Assembly: GCA_031401815.1 (NCBI GenBank)
Contig: JANNRW010000158.1
Coordinates: forward strand, 1-8,996
Direction of reading: 5' to 3'
DNA: 8,996 nucleotides
Source of the DNA: JANNRW01 sp031401815
GTDB lineage: Bacteria > Desulfobacterota > Desulfuromonadia > Geobacterales > DSM-12255
Below, one piece after another: positions 1 through 6,765 of the stretch. The notes below the pieces were generated by a model. The model was not told the origin of the DNA. It saw nothing but the letters and a program-made list of their open reading frames with translations, and did no database searches. Within the stretch, counting starts at the first letter, position 1; each line of letters begins with the position of its first letter. The translations under genes were made by a program, and so were the position numbers.

Positions 1-948
1 CTGATTCAGTACAATATGGCGCTCTCCGACCGGAGCCCATTTTGCGGAAATTCCCGGGCCAAAGAGCGACACTGTTGGAGCATTGAGACCAACCCCCAGA
101 TGAAGGATACCTGAATCTCCGGTAACCAGAACCTTTGATTGGGCAATAACAGCAGCAGTTTCAGCAAGAGTTGTCCGGCCACAAAGATTGAGCCCGCGCA
201 CACCGGCTGCTATGATTTCCCCTGTGGCAAAATCTTCTGTACCGCCAATAACTACTACATCAACACCTGTAGATAAAAGTGATCGGGCAACCTCGCTGAA
301 TCGCTCTGCCCCCCACTTCCGCTCTGGAATGCTTGCACCGGGGAATATTGTTACAAATCCGCCTGATACGCCTGAAAGGAGATCAAGAGCCTTTCCCTCC
401 GCCTTTTCAGGCGCAAAGAGAAATGATCCAGAAAAATTTGCGCCATCCCCTGCCTCCAAAGGTTCCAACAGATTAAGGAAGCTTACAGCTTCATAATCAT
501 AATGGGAATAAGGGAGAGGATGGGTCAAAAGCCTTCTTCTGTCATTGGTGTCGAATCCGATAATTACGGCTGCTCCGGTCAGCCTCGCAACTACAGCCGA
601 AAGCCTGTGCCACTGCTCGGTATCAATTACAGCGTCATAGCGACCCTGTAGAGCCTTGAGAAGCTGGGAGAGGTTGTCGTAGAGGAAAAGCTGACGGATC
701 CCGGGAATGAGCTGGAACACCCCGGCGTTTCGCCTCTCGGCAAGAACATCTATATCTGCATCAGGAAAACGTCTCTTCAGAGAGTAAATGGCAGGGGCAA
801 GAAGAGCAGCATCGCCAATTCCGCCGGGGCGGATGATTAGGATAGAAGACAGATTTTTAATCTCTACAGAGGCAACTGGGGAAGGAATCAGGCGGGCAGC
901 AAGACCTCCCATAGTTTTGTCCAGTAATTTCAGCAACTTGATTCTCAA
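1..948 (-). CDS. Glycosyltransferase family 9 (ADP-heptose:LPS heptosyltransferase-like), 3' end outside window
   Basis: The frame after the mutase stop stays open to the window edge, giving 316 residues of a protein usually 330-370 long, so only the C-terminal end is missing. SILIIRPGGIGDAALL at residues 35-50 is the GT9 N-terminal motif. The second domain begins with TIFPGASIPERKW (200-212), followed by VIGGTED (233-239), LCGRTTLAETAAVI (255-268), GDSGILHLG (277-285) and SLFGPG (294-299), which bind the nucleotide-sugar donor. Family members transfer heptose from ADP-heptose to LPS core at the inner face of the cytoplasmic membrane; more distant members use other sugars. The TTG at 948 is preferred: AAGGGG lies 6 bases upstream and the leading residues RIKLLKLLDKTMGGLAARL resemble the amphipathic N-terminus of homologues. 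An ATG at 912 is an alternative with a weaker site. The gene follows the mutase stop by 3 bases and is in the same operon. Confidence 0.88.
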   Translation of the reverse strand, partial: MRIKLLKLLDKTMGGLAARLIPSPVASVEIKNLSSILIIRPGGIGDAALLAPAIYSLKRRFPDADIDVLAERRNAGVFQLIPGIRQLFLYDNLSQLLKALQGRYDAVIDTEQWHRLSAVVARLTGAAVIIGFDTNDRRRLLTHPLPYSHYDYEAVSFLNLLEPLEAGDGANFSGSFLFAPEKAEGKALDLLSGVSGGFVTIFPGASIPERKWGAERFSEVARSLLSTGVDVVVIGGTEDFATGEIIAAGVRGLNLCGRTTLAETAAVIAQSKVLVTGDSGILHLGVGLNAPTVSLFGPGISAKWAPVGERHIVLNQ

Positions 949-951
949 CTC

Positions 952-2304
952 TTACCCCTTGCCCTGAAACACGTACTCCTCTGAACCATCAAGAATCCGG
1001 TCAACAGCCTCAACCCCCTGCATGAAGGAGTGATCCATATTTGCAACCTCGTACTTCCATGCGCCGAATCGGCCTCGTGAATAAATCCCCTTTGTTTCAA
1101 GATAAGGCTGCAAGATGTCGAGAGCCCTGTCCCTGTTAATCGTTGGTATCGGGTATGAATAAGGGATATCAATAAGATAACGGCTTATGATCTTTTTTGC
1201 TTCAGATTCATCGATCATGCCAGAGTTGATGAGACCCTGAATCGTAGCATTAATGATTGCGCCACTGTCCTGGGGTTTTGTCGATGAATAGGTTGTTTCG
1301 CACATCAAGGAAAAAAAGCGGCCAGTCTCACCACCCGGAACGTTATAAGGAGAGTAGTTGTGGAAGTTGGTCACTCGATAGAAAGGAGAATCGGGCTCAG
1401 GAAAGTACATCCAGCATTTTGAATCATTTCTAACGGCTTCGAAACCGAGGCCTACAATCAGACCACTGTTGTGAACCAGGTCACCAGTAGCGTCATACAC
1501 CCTTTCAGGCAGATTAATGCATGACTTCACCAGCATATCAAGAGGGGTGGTATTGATCAGAATGTCATACGATTCCACCTTGCCGTTACTGAAGGTCACC
1601 TGTCTGGAATCCGGATCGATCGAAGTCATTGCGTGATTCAGATGAATCTTTTCCCTGAAATTGTCGGCAATCGCCTCATAGATAGCTCCTGTACCGCCGT
1701 GCTTCGGAAATCTGAAGGTACTGTTCGGCCCCCAGCTGAGATCGTCCAGACCTTCTGCGACATTACGCTCAACCCGAGCCAGATCAATCACGCTCACCCG
1801 TTCAGCTATCCATTCCTTTGACATCTCTTCAAGTGGTGTACCCCAAACCTTGCGGTTATATGGCTCCATGAAGTACTTCACTATCCCCCTGCCGAACACG
1901 CTCTCCATCCATTTATGGAAATTGCGCGCCAACGCAGGATCACCCTGAAGGTTTTTGAGCCCGTCTATGCATTCAGCCAGAACATCAACCGGAAGATAGC
2001 GGATGTTATTCTGGAATGGGTAAGGAACCCACTTCTGGAGAATGCGGATCCAGCTCTCACGCTGATGCTCGTACCAGGCATCACCAAGCGCCTCTTCAAC
2101 TGCTTTGTCAAAGCATGGATAATGGGAGAAGAGGACATGGCCGCCGATATCCCATGTAAAGCCTTTATCATCAACGAATGAGGAGGAAAGACCACCAACA
2201 TGGCTGCTCTTTTCAAAGACAACCCAGTCCTTGTAACCATGCTTGTTCAGTTGGTAGGCAGCGCCCAGACCGCAGGGGCCGGCACCGAGGATGAGGATTT
2301 TCAC
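952..2304 (-). CDS. glf: FAD-dependent UDP-galactopyranose mutase homologue of the eukaryotic (Aspergillus) type
   Basis: A 450-residue flavoprotein. GAGPCGLG at residues 7-14 and E31 form the FAD dinucleotide fold, then GGLSSSF and DIGGHVLFSHY (52-62). It differs from the short bacterial Glf and instead follows the fungal enzyme: WVPYPFQNN (92-100), EPYNRKVWGTP (147-157), WGPNSTFRFP (191-200), CWMYFPEPDSPFYR (297-310), NYSPYN (316-321), YPIPT (384-388) and SRGRFGAWKYEV (409-420). Residues equivalent, from memory, to fungal H63, F66, Y104, Q107, N207, R327, Y334, Y419, R447 and Y453 are H56, F59, Y95, Q98, N194, R310, Y317, Y384, R412 and Y418, so substrate and flavin contacts look complete. 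The reaction would be pyranose-furanose interconversion of UDP-galactose or a related NDP-sugar. It starts with GTG at 2304 in a GTGA overlap, with AGAGGGG 5 bases upstream. Databases may label such proteins only as FAD-dependent or protoporphyrinogen oxidase-like. Confidence 0.82.
   Translation of the reverse strand: MKILILGAGPCGLGAAYQLNKHGYKDWVVFEKSSHVGGLSSSFVDDKGFTWDIGGHVLFSHYPCFDKAVEEALGDAWYEHQRESWIRILQKWVPYPFQNNIRYLPVDVLAECIDGLKNLQGDPALARNFHKWMESVFGRGIVKYFMEPYNRKVWGTPLEEMSKEWIAERVSVIDLARVERNVAEGLDDLSWGPNSTFRFPKHGGTGAIYEAIADNFREKIHLNHAMTSIDPDSRQVTFSNGKVESYDILINTTPLDMLVKSCINLPERVYDATGDLVHNSGLIVGLGFEAVRNDSKCWMYFPEPDSPFYRVTNFHNYSPYNVPGGETGRFFSLMCETTYSSTKPQDSGAIINATIQGLINSGMIDESEAKKIISRYLIDIPYSYPIPTINRDRALDILQPYLETKGIYSRGRFGAWKYEVANMDHSFMQGVEAVDRILDGSEEYVFQGKG
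955..960 (-). promoter_or_regulatory. Ribosome binding site supporting the TTG start at 948
   Basis: AAGGGG on the minus strand, inside the last codons of the mutase gene, 6 bases before TTG at 948-946. It is a better site than anything upstream of the ATG at 912, which has only a weak TGGA, and it decides the choice of a non-ATG start for the GT9 gene. Confidence 0.55.
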
Positions 2305-3521
2305 GGGTGCCCCTCTAGAAAATGTCCGATGATTTCGAGAACATACTCCATCTCTTCAATCCCTATATCCTGATGTACTCCAATATGAATTCCATGATGC
2401 CCCATATACTCAGCATTGGGGAATTGGCCCAATCTGTAGCCAAGATATCCGAAACCAGGGCACTGGGTAGGCATGGATGCGAACAGAGTGCGTGTCTCGA
2501 TGCCGTTTTTCTCAAGATGCTGTGTCAGTTCGGCACGGGTGAATGAAGCGCTCTCATTGATAATTATCGGAATGGCATGGGGTCCGATCTGTTCGTGGGG
2601 CTCCTCTTTGATGGAGGATAAATATGGCGCGAAGCGATCAAAGCGATCCAGTACATGTATCAGGTTGTCGTGACGTTTTTTGAGGATCTCAAAGTAGACC
2701 TCCATGGCACCAATGCCGATGGCAGCCTCCATTTCATTCATCTTGCAGGAATAGCCGATACGGTCAAAAGTGAAGCGAACATCCTCACCACCTTCTCCGC
2801 TGAAGCGTTTGGCGCAATAAGTTACAGTGTCTACATTCATGACGCAGCGTTTGCAGGTGCAATTTCTCCCATGTGAGCGGAGTGAGCGAAGAATCTCCGC
2901 GTACTCCTCACTGTTAGTAGTGATAACCCCACCCTCTCCAGTAGTTATTATGTGAGCCACGTAAGTACTGAATGCAGCCAGATCGGCCAGACTGCCGGCT
3001 GGTTTGCCCTTATATAGTGCGCCGTGGGCTTCGGCCGCATCTTCCACAACAATCAGGTTATATCTTTTTGCGATGGCGTTTATAGTGTCCATCTCGGCTG
3101 GCTTGCCCATCAGATGTACCGGCATGATGGCTCTGGTTCTGGAGGTAATAGCCGCTTCAATTTTTGCAGGATTGATGTTGAGAGTTTCGCGCTCGATATC
3201 AACGAATACGGGAGTAAATCCGGCATGTATCACTGCATTGCCTGTAGCAACAAATGAAAGCGCCGGGACAATCACTTCGTCACCACGACTGGCACCAAAA
3301 TCGTGCAGTACAGCAAGAGCAAGCAGATCAGCGTCTGTACCGCTGCTGACGGCAACCGCTTCCCTGACTCCAACTAAGGCGGCAAAACGCTCCTCGAATT
3401 CACGCACCAATCTGCCACACGAGATCCGTCTGGTTTCAAGACATTCATTAATCAGACCTTTAGCTGTCTCTGTAATTGTAATTGTTCCAAATGGGACAGA
3501 TCGAATATTACCCATAAACAT
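2301..3521 (-). CDS. DegT/DnrJ/EryC1/StrS-fold protein with His in place of the PLP lysine; likely PMP-dependent sugar 3-dehydratase (E1/RfbH-like)
   Basis: A 406-residue fold-type I aminotransferase homologue. SSGTDADLLAL (59-69) contacts the cofactor phosphate and VVEDAAEAHGAL (158-169) holds the Asp that pairs with the pyridine nitrogen. The motif that normally reads TKNLTTGEGG or similar is here VAHIITTGEGG (188-198), so the Schiff-base lysine is His190. That change marks the PMP-dependent dehydratases E1 (RfbH/AscC) and ColD, which remove the C3 hydroxyl of 4-keto-6-deoxy NDP-sugars. After GRN comes a Cys-rich insert, C221-X-C223-X2-C226-X9-C236-AKRF, resembling the [2Fe-2S] loop of E1. 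The alanine at 163 stands where E1 has its first cluster Cys. The ATG at 3521 has GGAG only 3 bases upstream; the ATG at 3515 has it 9 bases upstream and may be the true start. No E3-type reductase is present in the window. Confidence 0.86.
   Translation of the reverse strand: MFMGNIRSVPFGTITITETAKGLINECLETRRISCGRLVREFEERFAALVGVREAVAVSSGTDADLLALAVLHDFGASRGDEVIVPALSFVATGNAVIHAGFTPVFVDIERETLNINPAKIEAAITSRTRAIMPVHLMGKPAEMDTINAIAKRYNLIVVEDAAEAHGALYKGKPAGSLADLAAFSTYVAHIITTGEGGVITTNSEEYAEILRSLRSHGRNCTCKRCVMNVDTVTYCAKRFSGEGGEDVRFTFDRIGYSCKMNEMEAAIGIGAMEVYFEILKKRHDNLIHVLDRFDRFAPYLSSIKEEPHEQIGPHAIPIIINESASFTRAELTQHLEKNGIETRTLFASMPTQCPGFGYLGYRLGQFPNAEYMGHHGIHIGVHQDIGIEEMEYVLEIIGHFLEGHP
2310..2316 (-). 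promoter_or_regulatory. Ribosome binding site for the mutase GTG start
   Basis: AGAGGGG on the minus strand, 5 bases before the GTG at 2304-2302. It lies within the end of the dehydratase gene and supports the GTG start that overlaps the dehydratase TGA stop. Confidence 0.6.
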
Positions 3522-3524
3522 ATA

Positions 3525-3528
3525 CTCC
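3525..3528 (-). promoter_or_regulatory. Ribosome binding site of the dehydratase gene
   Basis: GGAG on the minus strand in the 8-base gap after the radical SAM stop. It is 3 bases from the ATG at 3521 and 9 bases from the ATG at 3515, so the spacing favours the second ATG, which is two codons in. Confidence 0.55.
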
Positions 3529-3529
3529 G

Positions 3530-5005
3530 TTAATCATTAAGAAGTTTGCGCTTTAATCGGGTAGAACAGATGCGTTCAACATGATCCCTGACAAGTTTGC
3601 CAAACTTCTGCTCAAGCATGGAGAGGTATAACGGAGCGGAAAAATAGGCATGGAATGCGTCATCTCGAAACCTGAGTACTTCTGCCGCTCTGACGTGTCT
3701 GGTGGGAAGCGGTATGGCTTCGTAAGAATGCTGCGAATATCCGTGCCATTTTTCGGGCAGTTGCCAGCCATTTTGCAGAGCTATGTCATACAGTTGTGAC
3801 CCGGGATACGCCATGGCGCTGTAGAAATTTGCAAATTCACAATTCAGTTCCAGTGCCATATCAAGCGTTTCCTGCATGGTAGTGAGGGTTTCTTCCGGCA
3901 GACCGAATATATAGTTGCCGATGACGTGAATACCGGCATCCTGAATTGACCGGACGACATGTTTAACGTCCTGGACACGCATCCGTTTAGAGGTGCTGTC
4001 ACGCACGTCGGGATTGGCCGATTCAATACCCAGAGCCAGCCAGTTGATCCCGGCCTGCTTCATGCGCGACAGGTTTTCCGATTTGACCGTGTCTACTCTT
4101 GCATAAGCCCAGATATTGAGGTTGTAACAACGCTCAATCAGCAGATCAACAATTGCCATATAGTGCGGCTCATGTAACACAAACAGTTCATCAACAATTT
4201 TGAGGTTCCGGACACCGTACTCATTGACCAGAAGGTCTATCTCTTCTATTACGCGCTGAGGAGTGCGATAGCGGATTCCGGGTTTGCCGAAGGGAGTGTT
4301 GATGCAGCAGAAGACACAATTATACGGACAGCCCAGACTCGTGTAAATGGCTCCATACGGTGAACGATGCTCAATATCATCAAAGCAATGCCAGTTGTGA
4401 GCTCTGTAGAGATGCATCGGCAACAGATCCCAGGCAGCCGGCGGCAACATGCTGCTCAAATCAGCCATCAGCGGAGGGGGCGGGTTTGAGCAGATTATAT
4501 CGCCGTCGTAATACCACAGGCCAGGCACCGAACTGAAATTGCCAGTGTCTTCCTTCAACCTCCCCAACAGCTCTGACAGAGTGGTAAACCCCTCACCCTG
4601 AATAACGAAATCAACCTTTTCTTCGATGAGTGTTCGTTGCGGTAATGCCGATGGGTGAAGACCGGCAAGAGCAACTTTGGCAGAAATGCTGCCTGAAAGC
4701 GCCTCACATATCAGGCCAACATTGGTCATATTCTGTGTGGAGGCGGATGGTTGGGATCCGTAAACTATAATTGCGACCAGGCGGGGATCAAGCTGTCCGG
4801 CACGCCCGGCAACTTCATCAGGTGACAGGTTTTCAGCGTTAGCATCTATGATTGCAATCTTATAGCCCATGTTGCGCAAATAAGAGGCCATTACAGCCGC
4901 CAGAAAGGGGGGCTCTATTCCGGCAACGTCGTCCCCCAGATTCTGGAATACCTGTCGACGATTGCCGGGATTTACAAGGACGATATCAACGGATCCCTGA
5001 ATCAC
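3530..5005 (-). CDS. B12-binding domain radical SAM protein
   Basis: A 491-residue protein with an N-terminal cobalamin-binding-like Rossmann domain (about residues 5-150: DIVLVNPGN, IIDANAE, VYGSQPSAS, GLHPSALPQ, QGEGF) and a radical SAM domain (about 215-410). The [4Fe-4S] motif is C226-X3-C230-X2-C233 in LGCPYNCVFCC. DELF (272-275), GIESANPDV (326-334) and IFGLPEET (366-373) follow the usual order of the TIM barrel strands. The DxHxxG cobalamin motif is absent, as in many methyltransferases of this class, which bind B12 base-off without a His ligand. Known relatives methylate unreactive carbons or phosphorus, or rearrange C-C bonds; the substrate here is not readable. Position between a transketolase and a sugar dehydratase suggests a sugar. 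The start is GTG at 5005, overlapping the previous stop (GTGA) without a strong Shine-Dalgarno; the DIVLVNPG strand right after it supports this start. Confidence 0.88.
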   Translation of the reverse strand: MIQGSVDIVLVNPGNRRQVFQNLGDDVAGIEPPFLAAVMASYLRNMGYKIAIIDANAENLSPDEVAGRAGQLDPRLVAIIVYGSQPSASTQNMTNVGLICEALSGSISAKVALAGLHPSALPQRTLIEEKVDFVIQGEGFTTLSELLGRLKEDTGNFSSVPGLWYYDGDIICSNPPPPLMADLSSMLPPAAWDLLPMHLYRAHNWHCFDDIEHRSPYGAIYTSLGCPYNCVFCCINTPFGKPGIRYRTPQRVIEEIDLLVNEYGVRNLKIVDELFVLHEPHYMAIVDLLIERCYNLNIWAYARVDTVKSENLSRMKQAGINWLALGIESANPDVRDSTSKRMRVQDVKHVVRSIQDAGIHVIGNYIFGLPEETLTTMQETLDMALELNCEFANFYSAMAYPGSQLYDIALQNGWQLPEKWHGYSQHSYEAIPLPTRHVRAAEVLRFRDDAFHAYFSAPLYLSMLEQKFGKLVRDHVERICSTRLKRKLLND

Positions 5006-5943
5006 CTGGAACGCAACCTATTTACGAGTGTTGTTACGGTCGCTTCGTCCATACCGTTAATCCTGTGCAGATGGTCGCGGCTTCCAAGTTGAAAAACATA
5101 GGAATCATTGAAGCCTATACGATCCAGCGTTATGTCAGAACGGCGTTCAGTGAGAACCGAAGCTACTAAAGAATCGAGCCCACCGGCATTTATGAAGGCC
5201 TCCTCCATGGTGATGATATGACGATAGGCACTCAAGGCGTCATGCAACTTGTCGCTCCTGAGTGGCTTGAGCATAAACAGGTCGATCACACCGACGTTTC
5301 CGAGCTCTTTGGCAACCAGAAGAGCGCGATGGGTCATGAAGCCGGTGGAAACCAGACATACGTCGCTACCATGTATCAGTTCACAGAAACCGGTTTCAAG
5401 CTGGATCCGGTCTGCTTTCTGGTAGAGCTGCGGCAACGCCTTACCGTCAAAACGAAGGTATTTAGGGCCGTTATTGGCAATGGAGTAATCCACAAATGTT
5501 TCTGCCAATGTCGCATCGCTAGGAGAGAATACTGTCATGTTGGGTAAAAGACGCATGATGCTCAGATCTTCCAGGCAGTGGTGAGTCGGGCCTGAAACTT
5601 GATAGCTAACTCCGCTACCTACCCCTATCAGATTGACGTTAACGGGTCTGATCTGTGATGACACAGAGAGATTAACTCTCACCTGCTCATAGGCTCTCAT
5701 AGATATAAAAGGTGCAATGGCATAGCCGTAGACAATCTGACCCTCCAGAGCCAGTCCGGTAGCAACGTTGACTAGGTTCTGCTCGGCAATACCGACGTTG
5801 ATAAACCGGTCTGGAAATTCCTCTCGCATCCTGTCAAGCGCCGGAGAACCAAGGTCGGCTGCCAGGAACCAGATATTTTCATTACTGGTCATGCGGTTGC
5901 AGAGAGTTTCGATAAATACGTCCCGCATGGGTCGGGATATCAT
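5002..5943 (-). CDS. Transketolase, C-terminal (pyrimidine-binding) subunit
   Basis: A 313-residue partner of the preceding subunit, with the pyrimidine-binding domain followed by the transketolase C-terminal domain. FINVGIAEQNLVNVATGLA at residues 47-65 holds the conserved Glu (E54) that activates thiamine. GPTHHCLEDL at 118-127 and SPSD at 140-143 are standard for this half, and LVSTGFMTHRAL begins the last domain. The frame is open upstream to 6144, but that stretch only re-reads the N-subunit gene. The ATG at 5943 overlaps the preceding stop as ATGA and has GGAGGG 6 bases upstream, the best ribosome site in the window. The tight overlap implies equal production of the two subunits, which together form one ThDP site per interface. 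The gene ends in a GTGA overlap with the radical SAM gene. A DXS-like role is unlikely because the two halves are separate and no DXS features were noted. Confidence 0.9.
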   Translation of the reverse strand: MISRPMRDVFIETLCNRMTSNENIWFLAADLGSPALDRMREEFPDRFINVGIAEQNLVNVATGLALEGQIVYGYAIAPFISMRAYEQVRVNLSVSSQIRPVNVNLIGVGSGVSYQVSGPTHHCLEDLSIMRLLPNMTVFSPSDATLAETFVDYSIANNGPKYLRFDGKALPQLYQKADRIQLETGFCELIHGSDVCLVSTGFMTHRALLVAKELGNVGVIDLFMLKPLRSDKLHDALSAYRHIITMEEAFINAGGLDSLVASVLTERRSDITLDRIGFNDSYVFQLGSRDHLHRINGMDEATVTTLVNRLRSR

Positions 5944-6764
5944 ACCAGTCCCTCCAGAGCGGTTTCCAACTCCTGTGCTGAAAGCGACTTGATATGACAA
6001 AGAGTATCGGACTCCAACACCGGAACCCCCTTGCCTTTTATCGTGTCGGCGATAACAGCCTTGGGTCTGCCATTGCGCTCTCCCTTGCAGGCCTTGAGTG
6101 TGGCGCAGATCTGATCGAGATCGTGCCCGTCTATGCGACAACACTCCCAGTCAAAAGCTGAAAAACGCTTCTCCAACGGCTCCAGATTGATGATTTTTTC
6201 GCAACGATCCAGCATGCATAGCTTGTTGTTGTCAATTATAGCCACAATATTGTCCAGGCCATGCTGAGCAGCAAACATGATCCCCTCCCATACGGAGCCT
6301 TCGTTTAACTCACCATCACCAAGCATTACAAAGATAGTCGCATCGGATTTTCTGCTCTTGAGCGCCAGCGCCATGCCGCAAGCAACTCCAAGGCCATGAC
6401 CCAGGGAGCCGTTGATAGTTTCATAGCCGGGGATTATTGTGTCGGGAATCCCTCCCAAGAATGACCCCTCCTGGCAGATATGATCGAGCTCATCAGAGCC
6501 GAAATAGCCAAGGTCTGCCAGAATCGGGTAGTAACAGATCGAGCCATGACCTTTGCTTATGATCAAACGGTCTCGTCCTTCCCACCGTGGATTGCATGGA
6601 TTAAAAGCCATAACATCCCCGTAATGCAGCCCAACAAAAAGTTCAACAGCCGATAATGATGAAGCGATCCGGGTTTCCGGGGCAAGCCCGTGAATTCTGA
6701 GAGTTTCCCGACGCACCCAGAGGGCTTTTCTCCTTAAGGCTTGCGTGTCAATGGGTAACGACAT
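5940..6764 (-). CDS. Transketolase, N-terminal (thiamine diphosphate pyrophosphate-binding) subunit
   Basis: A 274-residue protein equal to the N-terminal third of a full transketolase, as in split archaeal and bacterial enzymes. The ThDP and metal motif is GDGELNEG at residues 149-156, closing with NN at 179-180. SKGHG (70-74), GSLGHGLG (119-126), IDGHD (211-215) and ADTIKGKGV (239-247) are the other family marks, including active-site histidines. With its partner it would move a two-carbon ketol unit between sugars in the cytoplasm. The start at 6764 follows the kinase stop by 1 base and has GGAG 6 bases upstream; an ATG at 6776 is in frame but has AGGA almost touching it, so it is less likely. 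The place usually held by Trp or Tyr before the late His is Cys (residue 256). Because it sits in a sugar-nucleotide operon, it probably serves a specialised sugar rather than the pentose phosphate pathway. Confidence 0.9.
   Translation of the reverse strand: MSLPIDTQALRRKALWVRRETLRIHGLAPETRIASSLSAVELFVGLHYGDVMAFNPCNPRWEGRDRLIISKGHGSICYYPILADLGYFGSDELDHICQEGSFLGGIPDTIIPGYETINGSLGHGLGVACGMALALKSRKSDATIFVMLGDGELNEGSVWEGIMFAAQHGLDNIVAIIDNNKLCMLDRCEKIINLEPLEKRFSAFDWECCRIDGHDLDQICATLKACKGERNGRPKAVIADTIKGKGVPVLESDTLCHIKSLSAQELETALEGLV
5950..5955 (-). promoter_or_regulatory. Strong ribosome binding site for the transketolase C-subunit
   Basis: GGAGGG on the minus strand, 6 bases before ATG at 5943-5941. 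It is the strongest Shine-Dalgarno match seen in the window and fixes the start inside the ATGA overlap rather than far upstream at 6144. Confidence 0.75.
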
Positions 6765-6765
6765 G

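Noticed and set aside
6..203. Open minus-strand frame of 65 codons with a hydrophobic Leu run
   Set aside because: It is out of frame with, and inside, the GT9 C-terminal domain (GDSGILHLG region). The hydrophobic stretch arises from another reading of the same codons.
226..234. CC doublet and extra cysteines of the radical SAM motif (residues 226-234 of the protein coded at 5005-3530) as a second cluster
   Set aside because: Coordinates given are residue numbers. The extra Cys directly after the CX3CX2C motif looks like a subfamily feature, and no separate spaced Cys set for an auxiliary cluster is visible.
188..496. Open plus-strand frame of 102 codons opposite the GT9 gene
   Set aside because: It lies wholly inside the GT9 coding frame, which has clear family motifs. 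Its own product is low-complexity and matches nothing I recognise.
3004..3540. Open plus-strand frame of 178 codons opposite the dehydratase gene
   Set aside because: It runs antisense to a well-supported conserved gene, is rich in Ser/Ala/Arg/Thr as expected of a shadow frame, and shows no recognisable motif.
5944..6144. Possible 67-residue N-terminal extension of the transketolase C-subunit
   Set aside because: It re-reads the N-subunit gene in another frame, is Arg/Ser/Gly rich without family similarity, and the ATG at 5943 has a strong GGAGGG site.
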